The notes below the pieces were generated by a model. That model worked only from the letters and a program-made list of their open reading frames with translations, did no database searches and was not told the origin of the DNA. Position numbers and translations under genes: made by a program. A stretch of 64,000 nt of DNA from contig MU008176.1 in assembly GCA_010909165.1 (NCBI GenBank), forward strand, positions 1,108,856 through 1,172,855, in the 5' to 3' direction. Shown here in pieces: positions 38,976 through 49,399 of this stretch (position 1 is the first letter of the stretch; each line of letters opens with the position of its first letter). Source of the DNA: Anthoceros angustus. Taxonomy: Eukaryota; Streptophyta; Anthocerotopsida; Anthocerotales; Anthocerotaceae.

Positions 38976-40030
38976 TAGTGTAGGTTGCATTCAAATGAAT
39001 GCACATTGAAATTGTGCATCGAAAATATGCACAATGTTCTTTGATTGTTTTCTTGTTTTATAAATAAGTTAAAATCAAGAAACATAAGATAGAAAAAGAA
39101 TGGGTGCATTCTTGTTTTTATTCTATTTTTATTTTGATGAATTCATATAGATTACGCAAGATCGAGCAGATAGTCTAGCGCACTTCCAGTTGAGTTGCTA
39201 CTTGAGCAATTCAATGGAGGCACACTAAACATGCGGTGGGCAGTATATATGTAAAAATCATATAAAGAAAACAGAAAATGCAGAATTGCATTGTATATAC
39301 AATCGTGGCACATAGCCATGGAAAATTACATCTACCAAAATCCCGGTGAATCCTAGGAGGAACAATCAAAATCCAAGGCGGGATCGAAATGCGAGAGACA
39401 AACCGCACATCAATTACATGGGCGCATCCTACGTGGAGCAACTTGCCCGGAAATCAAGCACAAGGAGACACATTGCGAGGCCTTCAACACACTTCTCAAT
39501 TGCTGTTCCCAGCGAGCTTGACTTGACATTCACAATGATAATAGTGCAACATCGACCACTTCGAGAACATACACCAACGCGGCTTCCTCTGGCAGGCGTT
39601 GTACAATCAGAGGTGTAAACACAATTGTTCAGCGTCTTGAGGCTTAATAGGAATGTTGAAAGCAGATGTCTGATTTGGTCATGTCGCTTGGCTAGCATTG
39701 ATCTGCGATTTGAAAGAGCGCTAACACACTTAGATTACAAGCTTGTAATGTTCGAAACCGAGTTGTTGGCCAACCCAGCATTCAGAGGCACAACATGCAA
39801 GCACGTAAGTAAAACTAAGCATGAAAGGAAGTTTGATACACCTAACTCTTGCCCTTCATGCTCCACTTACGCATTCAATAAGTTTGAGATGAGAAACTCT
39901 AAGATAGTCGCACGCATAGCGCTTTGGGAACAAACCATACCATACGCAGAGCTGAGCAACCACAAAACCAACACGCATTGTAAGTAGAATGTATGGATGG
40001 TGAGAATAGTGGCTCTGTGCCATGATAGTG
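38976..40030. other. Copia leader region
   Basis: AT-rich to mixed sequence between the primer-binding site and recognisable gag. Short frames (39,346-39,618 and 39,625-39,987 plus) show no motif. It probably holds the untranslated leader and a decayed gag start. Confidence 0.45.
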
Positions 40031-40114
40031 TTCATGCTAGTGACCGAAGAAGACACATTAGAAAGCTTCTTCAATCAGAGGACAAACTCTTAGGAGTTCA
40101 GCAACCCAAAATGG

Positions 40115-41164
40115 GTGACACATCCTCTACACATAATTTTGGGCAGTGAGTCCTTCAAGGAGAAGGGAGTTCATGAAATGACTTTGACATCGGCTTATAA
40201 GAATGGAGGCGTTCTCGAAATGAGAGGCCTCCTCAAACATGCTCTTGGAAAAGTAGTGAAACCAGACGAGGATCTTGGAGAGGAAGAATGGTTAGCTAAG
40301 GACGGAGCCAAATACCTCATCTGCGATGGCGACAACCGAGATGTTGAGGCGAGGCATGAGGTGAATACTTGGCCGAAATCATGAATCGCCTAAAGGAACT
40401 CTGAGCGAGAACATGGTAAGCGCAATGACTCTAAGGAATTTTGAACCTAAGGATGAAGGACGGTGACTCGGTGGAGAAACACGTGAGTACCTTGAGGACC
40501 CTAGCCTCACGGCTTGGTGCCTCCAAAGTTGCCATTGGAGATGATGAGATGGTGATGAGGCTCCTTCTTTCGCTTCAGTCATGGTCACATTTCGTGACTT
40601 CTCATCTGCTCAAACACAAGCTACGTTGTTAGCTAAAAGCAAGGCATAGAGATGCGAAATGAGCTTCTCACATCGTGAGTTCCATCTTTGCAAGAAGAAG
40701 CCAGGACCAACCATAAGCGAGAAACAGGCCTGTACACCTCACAACAAGGACGAGGAGGGAAGAAGCCCTTCTCCAAAGGAGGTGGTGGAAACTCTTCCAG
40801 GGGAGGTAGCTCTGGCGGATCCTCACCCGGGAAGAAAACAAAGAAGCCAGGAACCTGCAACTGGTGCAAGCTGCCTGGCCATTGGGAAAAAGAGTGCCGC
40901 AAAAAGCAGGCTGGAGTTCCTCGCAAGGAGGGAACCAGCGCTGAATCAAATGTTGTGGTAAAAAAGGTTAATACCCCATCAGCTCTTACAGTTGGGACTA
41001 GGGAGTTTGCTAGTCCATTGCTGCTTCCCACTTGTCTTTCCTCCAAAGTGAATCTGAAACCAACATCAGAATGGTTCTTAGAATCTGGTGCTCGCACATA
41101 TCGCTTTGATAGGAATGAATTTAAAACATACGGTCGATCAATATGTTTACCTTGGGGACGATAG
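40115..41164 (+). pseudogene. Copia gag, zinc knuckle and protease start (copy 1)
   Basis: UBN2-type gag segments occur in successive frames: EMRGLLKHALGKVVKPDEDL, LNLRMKDGDSVEKHVSTLRT, ASRLGASKVAIGDDEMVMRL and SFSHREFHLCKKKP. Then comes a Ser/Gly-rich linker and the zinc knuckle CNWCKLPGHWEKEC (CX2CX4HX4C, 40,856-40,896). The protease box follows as EWFLESGARTYRFDRNEF, where the family has a DSGA core; D is replaced by E here. Gag builds the virus-like particle, the knuckle binds RNA and the protease matures the polyprotein. At least four frame changes break this copy. Confidence 0.85.
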
Positions 41165-41214
41165 GTCTCTAGTCTCACCGGTAGCTTGAGTTAATAGTTC
41201 CTACTGGAAACACA

Positions 41215-41530
41215 CTCAAGTTAGAAGATGTCTACTATGTGCCCGAGATGACTAGAAACCTGATCTCTGTTAGAAGATTGAATGCCGACAATAACAGTCA
41301 TGTCGTATTCACAAGAACAGACTGCAGAATCATAGATGCATTTGACCCTAGAAAGGTACTTGCGCATGGGTCTTCGGACCATGATCTGTTCCGTCTCCAT
41401 TTGCACAGTGGAGTAGCAGAGTCCCACCTGACACAAGACGTCTCCCTTGCATCACGCACAAACGGCAAAGGCTCGGTGTGGCATGCACGCCTAGGTCATC
41501 CTCACATGGCAAAGCTACAAAATTGGCTAG
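41215..41530 (+). pseudogene. Copia protease end and GAG-pre-integrase domain (copy 1)
   Basis: LEDVYYVPEMTRNLISVRRL leads into VVFTRTDCRIIDAF and then VWHARLGHPHMAKLQNW. The conserved W-H-A-R-L-G-H-P motif supplies the His pair of the integrase HHCC zinc finger. Partial further copies of this segment start at 42,670 and 43,330 through tandem duplication. Confidence 0.85.
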
Positions 41531-41839
41531 TGACCGTGAAGAAGACACATTAGAAAGCTTCTTCAATCAGAGGACAAACTCTTAGGAGTTCAGCAACCCA
41601 AAATGGGTGACACATCCTCTACACATAATTTTGAAGTGAGTCCTTCAAGGAGAAGGACAGTTCAATGAAATGACTTTGACATCCGGCTTATAAGAATGGA
41701 GGCGTTCGAAATGAGAGGCCTCCTCAAACATGCTCTTGGAAAAGTAGTGAAACAGACGAGGATCTTGGAGAGGAAGAATGGTAAGGACGGAGCCAAATAC
41801 CTCATACGCAGTGGCACGACAACCGAGATGTTGAGGCAT

Positions 41840-42560
41840 GAGGTGAATACTTGGCCGAAATCATGAATCGCCTAAAGGAACTCTACGCAGGCGGAACATG
41901 GTAAGCGCAATGCCTAAGGAATTTTCGAACCTAAGGATGAAGGACTCGGGAGAAACACGTGAGTACCTTCAGGACCCTAGCCTCACGGCTGTGGTGCCTC
42001 AAAGTTGCCATTGGAGATGATGAGATGGTGATGAGGCTCCTTCTTTCGCTTCAGTCATGGTCACATTTCGTGACTTCTCATACAACGCCAAACACAAGCT
42101 ACGTTGTTAGCTAAAAGCAAGGCATAGAGATGCACGAAATGAGCTTCTCACACTCGTGAGTTCCATGCGCAAGAAGCCAGCAGGACCAACCATAAGAAAG
42201 GTGGAAACAGCCTGTACACCTCACAACAAGGACGGAGGAAGAAGCCCTTCTCCAAAGGAGGTGGTGGAAACTCTTCGGGGAGGTAGCTCGGATCCTCACC
42301 CGGAAGAAAACAAAGAAGCCGTGAACCCGCAACTGCAAGCTCGCCATTGGGAAAAGAGTGCCGCAAAAGCGGAGTTCCTCGCAAGGAGGGAACCACTCAA
42401 TCAAATGTTGTGGTAAAAGGTTAATACCCCATCGCCTCTATTGGGACTAGGAGTTTGCTAGTCCATTGTCGCTTCCCACTTGTCTTTCCTCCAAAGTGAA
42501 TCAAACCAACAGAATGGTTCTTAGATCTGGTGCTCGCACATATCTCGCTTTGATAGGAAT
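41840..42560 (+). pseudogene. Copia gag and zinc knuckle region, second copy
   Basis: Duplicate of 40,380-41,110. It retains the DNA for LYAGG-type residues missing in copy 1, but loses bases in the knuckle (only fragments such as VNPQLQARHWEKSAAK remain readable), so the CCHC box is destroyed. The complementary losses between copies suggest a shared ancestral sequence with independent small deletions, or call errors. Confidence 0.8.
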
Positions 42561-42711
42561 GAAAACATATGATCGGCCGATCAATATGTTTACCTTAGGG
42601 ACGATAGGTCTCTAGTCTCACCCGGTCGGCAGTTGAGTTAATAGTTCCCACCGGAAACAAGTTAGAAGATGTCTACCATGTGCCCGAGATGACTAGAAAC
42701 ACGATCTCAAG

Positions 42712-43935
42712 AAGATTGAATGCCGATACAGCCATGTCGTGTTCACAAGAATGTTGCGTAATCATAGATGCATTTGACCCTAGAAAGGTACTTGCGCATG
42801 GGTCTTGGACCATGATCCGCTCCGTCTCCATTTGCAGTGGAGTAGCAGAGTCCCACCGACACAAGACGCCTCCCTTGCATCCGCACAACAAACAAAGAAG
42901 GCTCGGTTGTGGCATGCACGCCTAGGTCATCCTCACATGGCAAAGCTACAAAATTGCATGGAGTGACTGTATCAAGATGGACCTATTGGCCCTTGACTCC
43001 TATACCCTTATGTGAGGCTTGTGTATTGTCGAAGAAACACCAAGCTGCCTTCAAGAACAAAGCACCTCACCGTGCTTCTGATGTACTTGAGCTTGTACAT
43101 CGATTTGTGTGGACCCTTATCTCAAGCGTCCATTGGTGGTGGGCGTTATTTCTTAACGTTTACAGATGACAAAAGCAGATTTGTCACCACCTACATCCTG
43201 AAGAACAAGAGCGAATGTTTCTCCTATTTCAAGGAATACATCAAGTTCGCTGAACGTTGGACAGGAAAGCAGCTCAAGACACTAAGATCAGACAATGGCG
43301 GGGAATTCACCTCTAATGAATTCCAGCGATTAGAAGATTGAATGAGCAATACTTGTCATGTCGTGTTCACAAGAGCAGTTGCGAATCATAGATGCATTTG
43401 ACCCTAGAAAGGTACTTGCGCATGGGTCTTGGACCATGATCTGTTCCGTCTCCATTTGCACGATGGAGTAGCGAGTCCCACGACACAAGACGTCTCCCTT
43501 GCATCACAACAAAAGGCTCGGTTGTGGCATGCACTAGGTCATCCTCACATGGCAAAGCTACAAAATTGGCTATGAGACTGTATCAAGATGGACCTATTGG
43601 CCCTTGACTCCTATACCCTTATGTGAGGCTTGTGTTTTGTCGAAGAAACACCGCCTTCAAGAACAAAGCACCTCACTGCCCGTGTACTTGAGCTTGTACA
43701 TCTTGATTTGTGTGGACCCTTATCTCAAGCGTCCATTGGTGGTGGGCGTTATTTCTTAACGTTCTGAGATGACAAAAGCGGATTTGTCACCACCTACATC
43801 CTGAAGAACAAAATGAATGTTTCTCCTATTTCAAGGAATACATCAAGTTCATTTGAGCGTTGGGCGGAAAGCGGCTCAAGACACTAAGATCGAGACAATG
43901 GCGAATTCACCTCTAATGAATTCCAGCGATTCTGT
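42712..43935. repeat. Tandem duplication, about 618 bp x 2 (pre-integrase to integrase core)
   Basis: AGAAGATTGAATG occurs at about 42,711 and 43,329 and GAATTCCAGCGATT at about 43,318 and 43,918. The second copy carries extra small deletions. It overlaps the end of the 1.49-kb duplication, so the pre-integrase segment is present three times. Confidence 0.9.
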
Positions 43936-44080
43936 AAAGATGAAGGCATTGGGCGTCAACTCACGGTGGTATACACTCCCAGAATGGAGTGGCGAGGCGT
44001 TTGAATCTCACCGCAGGAGATGGTCTCCTCATTCTTTGCATGATGCTCAAGCGCCTTACCTTCGGGCGAGGCTTTGATGA
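42990..44080 (+). pseudogene. Copia integrase core (rve), duplicated and frameshifted
   Basis: PLCEACVLSKKHQAAFKNKA supplies the Cys pair of the HHCC finger. IDLCGPLSQASIGGGRYFLT contains the first catalytic Asp, and LKTLRSDNGGEFTSNEF (about 43,270-43,325) the second. After the duplicate (43,330-43,930) the frame gives LTVVYTPEWSGEAFESHRRR, where the family has YTPQQNGxAER. The third catalytic Glu is not convincingly preserved. The enzyme inserts the cDNA into the genome; this copy is inactive. Confidence 0.85.
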
Positions 44081-44751
44081 CCTCAACCTTTCTTCGGAAC
44101 AGGTTACCCACCACAGCAGTCGAAGGCAAAACTCCTTATGAAGCTTTCACAGGCAGAAAGCCATCCATCCAGCACTTGAGGACGTTTGGCTGCCTTGCAT
44201 ATGCCTTCATACCTGGACAGAAGCGAACCAAGCTTTCAGCTAAGGCCCGCAGGCTGCTCATGTTGGGATACACGGAAGGGATAAAAGCATATAAACTATA
44301 TGATGTTCCTTCTAACAAGGTCATTTATGCTCGAGTGTTACCTTCGATGAAACAAAGACTTGGGCTTCGGTGGGAGCACATGTTCATGCTCCCGAATGAC
44401 GAGGATAGTCTTGAGCTTTCTCATTATGATCGCGGATCATGGTACTCGAGCTCTGTTGATGAAAATGTTCTGCAGGAGGGAAAATCGGCGGTGTTTGAAG
44501 AAGAACGAACGAAATTCCACTTGACATACCAGCGCCAGTGTGATCACATTCCTCAACGGATCAAGCACTTGCGATGCAACGGTGACGATGAAGCGATCGA
44601 GTCAGGGCGAGGAAGATTATGTTTGAACGAACTTGAACAAGAACTGAGCGAGCTTGCTCGGCGTTACCCTACTAAGAACGTCGACCTCCGATTATTATCG
44701 TGCCCCGATTATCGTATTTCCTCTTCACATGTGAAAGCATATCGCTACTAA
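44074..44751 (+). pseudogene. Copia integrase C-terminal/linker region
   Basis: Frame of 225 residues: FLRNRLPTTAVEGKTPYEAF, then GRKPSIQHLRTFGCLAYAFI, LLMLGYTEGIKAYKLYDVPS and an acidic linker toward RT. PYExF..RKPxxxHLRxFGCxAYxxxP and GYxxxxKAYxLxD are the conserved end of copia integrase. A degraded duplicate follows at 45,140-45,790. Confidence 0.85.
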
Positions 44752-46165
44752 CCTCGACCTAGAACCACGGTCTTATGCGAGGCTTTGAGCGGACACGATC
44801 ACAAGGAGTGGGAGAAAGCTATAAAATCGAATATGACTCATTGATTGAGAACGGCACATGGGAGTTGTCAAAATTACCTCTGGCGAAAAATGGTGTCTTG
44901 TAAGTGGGTCTTCAAATTGAAAGTCAAGGCTGATGGTACCTTGATAGGTACAAGGCAAGACTAGTGGCTCGTGGATTTTCACAAGTTCCGGTGTGGACTA
45001 TTTGGAGACATTCGCTCCGGTTGTGAAGCGCCAACCATACGAGCATTATGTGCAATATCGCCTACAAGGACTATGAAGCGCAAATGTTTGATGTCAAACA
45101 GATTCTTGAATGGCAAGCTTGACATGAAATATATGCATGACCTCAACCTTTCTTGAGCAGTTACCCACCACACAGATGAAGGCAAAACTCCTTATGAAGC
45201 TTTCACAGTGACCATCCATCCAAAGACTTGAGGACGTTTGGGCCTTGCATATGCCTTCATACACAGGCGAGCGAACCAAGCTTTTAGCTAAGGCCCGAGC
45301 TGCTCATGTTGGGATACGGAAGGATAAAAGCATATAAACTATATGATGTTCCTTCTAACAAGGTCATTTATGCTCAGTGTTACCTTGATGAAACAAAGAC
45401 TTGGGCTTTGGGAGCACATGTTCATGCTCGATGATGGCGAGGATAGTCTTGAGCTTTCTCATTATGATCCGGCGGATCATGGTACTCGAGCTCTGATGAA
45501 AATGTTCTGCAGGAGGGAAAATCGGCGGTGTTTGAAGAAGAACGAACACGAAATTCCACTTGACATGCCGCCGGATGTAGGATCACATTCCTCAACGGAT
45601 CAAGCACTTGCGATGCAACGTGATGGTCGATGAAAATGCAGCGAGGAAGAAGATTATGTTTGAACGAACTTGAACAAGAACAGGCGAGCTTGCTCGGCGT
45701 TACCCTACTCGAAACGTCGACCTCCCATTATTATCGTGCCCCGATTATCGTATTTCCTCTTCACATGTGAAAGCATATCGCTACTAACCTAACCACAGAA
45801 CCACGGTCTTATGCGAGGCTTTGAACGATCACAAGGAGTGGAGAAAGCTATAAAATCGAATATGACTCATTGATTGAGAGCGGCACATGGAGTTGTCAAA
45901 ATTACCTCTGGCGGAAAAATGGTGTCTTGTAAGTGGGTCTTCAAATTGAAAGTCAAGGCTGATGGTACCTTGATAGGTACAAGGCAAGACTAGTGGCTCG
46001 TGGATTTTCACAAGTTCAGGCGTGGACTATTTGGAGACATTCGCTCCGGTTGTGAAGCGCCAACCATACTGAGCATTATGTGCAATATCGACCTACAAGG
46101 ACTATGAACTGCAAATGTTCGATGTCAAAACAGCATTCTTGAATGGCAAGCTTGATGAAATATAT
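44077..46165. repeat. Tandem duplication, about 1.06 kb x 2 (integrase end to RT)
   Basis: ATGACCTCAACCTTTCTT is at 44,077 and about 45,137; GGCAAGCTTGA.. ATATATGCA is at about 45,113 and 46,145. The junction shares ACCTC with both parental ends. Differences are mostly one- to eight-base indels. Confidence 0.9.
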
Positions 46166-46480
46166 GCACCTCCGGTTATGTAGTCAAAGGAAAGGAGGAT
46201 TATGTATGTAAACTTATCAAGACTTTGCGGTTGAAGCGATGCAATGGCTTGGAGCAGAACTTGATGCTGAGCTTTTAGTATTAGGTTTCACCAAAAGCCG
46301 AGCGGATGGTAGCACTACATCTACAAGAAAGGTGACATCGTCTGTTACCTAGCGATCTATGTAGATGACTGATCTTGTCAAATACGATGCGAGTTTTATC
46401 AAAAGATTCTTGACACCTTGCAACTAAGTTTAAGATGTCCACCTTGGTGATCTTGAGTTGTCTTGGTATACATGTTCAGA
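44760..46480 (+). pseudogene. Copia reverse transcriptase, fragmented and duplicated
   Basis: Readable pieces over several frames are EWEKAIKSEYDSLIENGTWE, SCKWVFKLKVKADGTL, RYKARLVARGFSQV, LETFAPVV, FDVKTAFLNGKLDEIYAPP-like residues near 46,120-46,170, and CYLAIYVDD (about 46,350-46,380), the catalytic YVDD box. A stop follows the YVDD box. The N-terminal part is present twice because of the 1.06-kb duplication; the palm part occurs once. Confidence 0.85.
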
Positions 46481-46592
46481 GAACGCAGGTTATCACACTC
46501 TCACAACCAAGATACATACTGAAAGTGCGAGCACTAGGTTTGAAGGATGCAAAGCCGCTACACCCTACCAAGTGGAATCAAGCTAAGTTGAA

Positions 46593-47417
46593 ATGTCCCC
46601 ACAAACAGTAGAGAAGGAAAGGATGTTAGCCGTACCTTATAGGCATGTTGGAAAGCTCATATATGCAAACACTACTCGCATGGAAGTTGCCTTTGCTACT
46701 AGCGCTCTCTCACAGTTCACAGAACCCAGGCCAAAACCTTGGACAAGCATTAAAAGAGTCTTTAGATACTTGAAGGGGACACCACATCGAGGGATAAAAT
46801 ATTGCCACACACCTGGACAGCAACTTGAACTTGAGGTCTTCACCGATTCTGACTATGCTGGAAACGTGGACAACAGGAGATCTGTTTCTAGTTACGTTGT
46901 GAGCATAGCAGGTGGACCGATTTGCTGGATGAGCAAGAAACAGCCTACAGTTGCTCTCTCGAGCGTTGAGGCTGAATATAGAGTCCTTACAGCGGCTTGC
47001 AAAGAGATCATTTGGTGCAAACTACTCCTTAGCGAAATGGGTATACCATTACCTACATGTACGCTCATAAGGACCGACAGCCAGGGCTCCATGTCACTTG
47101 CTCAGAACCCGGTATTTCATGCAAGGACAAAGCATATCGAGGTTGAGTATCATTTTATCAGAGACCTAATCAAGGCAGGTAAAATCAACCTCGAGTATGT
47201 GGCAACGCAAGACAATCCAGCAGACATATTGACTAAGGCTCTAGGAAAAGAGCTTCACGAGAAACATGTTAAAAGTCTTGGCCTTGGAGACTCCTCGGAG
47301 TTCCTTGGCAGATGCGACAAAGTAAAATCCATGCTGCGAACTCTAACTACAGCCAAGGAAGAGTGTTCATCATCTGTAGTCATTAAAAGAGTCTCATCAC
47401 GAGACACGAGAGTATGA
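46593..47417 (+). CDS. Copia RNase H domain, intact 274-residue frame
   Basis: The longest clean frame of the element. Motifs in order: PYRHVGKLIYANTTRMEVAF, FRYLKGTPHRGIKYCH, FTDSDYAGNVDNRRSVSSYV (first Asp), CWMSKKQPTVALSSVEAEYR (Glu), RTDSQGSMSLAQNPVFHART (second Asp), KHIEVEYHFIRDL and YVATQDNPADILTKALGKEL. Family DSDWAGD..TRKS.SGY corresponds to DSDYAGNVDNRRSVSSY. In life it degrades the RNA strand of the RNA-DNA hybrid as the C-terminal part of the pol polyprotein. Upstream frame breaks mean it is not expressed as part of a complete pol. Confidence 0.92.
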   Translation: MSPQTVEKERMLAVPYRHVGKLIYANTTRMEVAFATSALSQFTEPRPKPWTSIKRVFRYLKGTPHRGIKYCHTPGQQLELEVFTDSDYAGNVDNRRSVSSYVVSIAGGPICWMSKKQPTVALSSVEAEYRVLTAACKEIIWCKLLLSEMGIPLPTCTLIRTDSQGSMSLAQNPVFHARTKHIEVEYHFIRDLIKAGKINLEYVATQDNPADILTKALGKELHEKHVKSLGLGDSSEFLGRCDKVKSMLRTLTTAKEECSSSVVIKRVSSRDTRV

Positions 47418-47844
47418 GTCCCCACAGACTCGACTCACCGCATCGCAGGCTTTGACTCTCATCTTCCTCCTCTTGGAAGGATCGGGGCTCAAGGAACGGT
47501 GGGTCTTCTCCACGCCTTCTTGCCTTGCACGAGATTGTCTTGGTGGAGGTCGACTCTTCTTCGATGCGTATGTTAGATCCTGCACAAGCAGTGGGAGCTA
47601 GGTTAGCTCTCACACACACACACAACAAAAAATGCGCACAGAATGGAATTTGGGACTTACTATACGTGCTAACAACATGGTGAGGATCGCCCGGAATCTT
47701 CAACTTTGATACGGCGCATCACGGTTTAGTCGCCACATGAACCCTATACCACATAGGGGTGCGAGGGTGCTTCATGGTGCCGTAGGAGACAATTTGGGTT
47801 TCCTTGAGCAGTCAGGCTTGGGAAAGCTTGGGTCCTCACAAGGG

Positions 47845-48375
47845 TTAGCTTCTCGAAAAGCCAAAATCGGGTGAACATGTGCGGGATTTGCTTTTACTCT
47901 TGTTGCCGCTCTTGGCCCGAGGAGTGACACGCGAAGAAGGGCCGCCCATGTCTTCTTGTTTAGCTGCAGCTTCTCTGCGTCGTCGCTGCAGAAACTCCTT
48001 GGTGGTTCCTTTGGGGCGCCCACGTTCTCTCTTCACGCCCCCTTTAACCGCTGCAGGAAGTTCAGAAGTCTCCTCTTTAGTGATTTGCTCTAACAAGCGG
48101 CCTAGAGCATTTCTGGGCTGCTGCGGTTTCTTGGGCAAGGTACCCTCAGACTCTGAAGACAGTGACGCCATCTCGATATGGCTCGGGTGAAAACCTTCTC
48201 TCAAGGCGATCGATGCATATGAGGCAAGAGCGTAAGGAGAATTATAAAGGGAGCCAACGTACTCGGTGGCTTCACACAACAGACATTCCATAGTGTCCGT
48301 AAAGACATGAAGATGGGGCGTAAGCTCTACCACCACAATATGGCAAAACCGGAAGATTGAAAAACCCGAGCTCAA
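47845..48375 (-). CDS. Antisense frame in copia 3' region with AT-hook-like motif
   Basis: 176 residues on the strand opposite pol, between RNase H and the 3' LTR. It starts MSSGFSIFRFCHIVVVELTP. A middle part reads TMECLLCEATEYVGSLYNSP, and the C-terminal third is basic with KRERGRPKGTTKEFLQRRRR (GRPKG resembles an AT-hook core) and AKSGNKSKSKSRT. I do not recognise a family. Antisense accessory frames occur in some plant LTR elements. Expression would need a promoter within or beyond the 3' LTR, which was not identified. A chance frame cannot be excluded. Confidence 0.4.
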   Translation of the reverse strand: MSSGFSIFRFCHIVVVELTPHLHVFTDTMECLLCEATEYVGSLYNSPYALASYASIALREGFHPSHIEMASLSSESEGTLPKKPQQPRNALGRLLEQITKEETSELPAAVKGGVKRERGRPKGTTKEFLQRRRREAAAKQEDMGGPSSRVTPRAKSGNKSKSKSRTCSPDFGFSRS

Positions 48376-49076
48376 CTCCAGATCTCACGAGCGGTTCACG
48401 GTGAAGGGGAATGCCTAACTATTTACAACAAGTGGGAGTAATGATATACAATGTTGATATCATAGTTAGGGTTTAGGGGTTTAAGTTATCCATATATTAC
48501 CAAGATATGATAAGCTAGGGTTTACTAGATATGGTGTCGTTTCATTAGGGTTACGTCTCTAAGTGAATAGATACAACGTTTCATTAAATTTAGTTTTAGT
48601 TGTCTTTTCATGCATAAGCAACTTACTTCTTTCTTGATCCAACAATGTAATTATTCTATAATGTTTAATTGATCTACATTAGTCCGTAAAGACATGAAGA
48701 TGGGGCGTAAAGCTCTACCACCACAATATGGCAAAACCAAGATTGAAAAACCCGAGCTCAACTCAGCCTCACGGCAGTTCATACCGAAGGGACCTAACTA
48801 TTTACAACAAGTGGGAGTAATGATATACAATGTTGATATCATAGTTAGGGTTTAGGGGTTTAAGTTATCCATATATTACCAAGATATGATAAGCTAGGGT
48901 TTACTAGATATGGTGTCGTTTCATTAGGGTTACGTCTCTAAGTGAATAGATACAACGTTTCATTAAATTTAGTTTTAGTTGTCTTTTCATGCATAAGCAA
49001 CTTACTTCTTTCTTGATCCAACAATGTAATTATTCTATAATGTTTAATTGATCTACATTAGTCCATAAAATCTTCA
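48292..49076. repeat. Tandem duplication, about 390 bp x 2, including the 3' LTR
   Basis: GTCCGTAAAGACATGAAGAT occurs at about 48,296 and 48,682. Each copy carries the polypurine tract and an LTR: 48,442-48,685, joined to the second copy at AGTCC, then 48,821-49,076 complete. AGTCC (ATTAGTCC in the LTR, TAGTGTCC in the pre-LTR sequence) is the probable microhomology. Confidence 0.92.
48821..49076 (+). repeat. 3' LTR of the copia element
   Basis: 256 bp, TG..CA, nearly identical to the 5' LTR at 38,706-38,960 (for example ATATATTACC against ATATCACC; ATTAGGGTT against ATTAGGGGTT). Preceded by AAGTGGGAGTAA. Followed by GCGAGTCACT, whose first four bases equal those before the 5' LTR. Confidence 0.88.
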
Positions 49077-49399
49077 GCGAGTCACTCCCAGTCCAGGCCG
49101 AACATACAGCGGGAGTAAAGTTCTTACTCAGTGGAAGATCTACCAAGAGGCTCTTGAGTTGCGGTCGGTAGCAATTCAGACGATCAGCGGGTTGGAGGCG
49201 GTAGCAGCCCGACGGTGGCGGTGAACAGCGAGAAAAGGAAGGAGAGGCACAACAACAGCAAGGAAGGAGCGCATGCAAGCAGATATAGTGAAATCATCCT
49301 TGGCGTTGGAGAGGAAATGGTCATCCTCGGCCGGAGGGTTTTAGACGGAAAGGCGAACGGCGGCGGGTTAGAAACTATGACGTGGCGGGCAGCCTTTGC

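Larger units (their letters stand above)
40036..42955. repeat. Tandem duplication, about 1.49 kb x 2 (gag to pre-integrase)
   Basis: GAAGACACATTAGAAAGCTT occurs at about 40,049 and 41,541; all later landmarks through GCATGCACGCCTAGGTCATC recur. The junction near 41,530 reads GGCTAGTGACCG; AGTGAC is present at both parental ends, so a 6-bp microhomology joins the copies. Identical runs of 40-70 bp alternate with dense small indels. Confidence 0.92.
38706..49076 (+). mobile_element. Ty1/copia retrotransposon, expanded to 10.4 kb by internal duplications
   Basis: LTRs at 38,706-38,960 and 48,821-49,076 start TGATATAC and end ATCTTCA. A primer-binding-site-like TGGTATCGAGC follows the 5' LTR, and a polypurine tract AAGTGGGAG precedes the 3' LTR. 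The order gag, protease, integrase, RT, RNase H is that of Ty1/copia. Four internal tandem duplications add roughly 3.5 kb. GCGA flanks both ends and may be part of the target-site duplication. However, the duplicate of the 5' flank at 37,885 reads differently, so this is uncertain. Confidence 0.92.
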
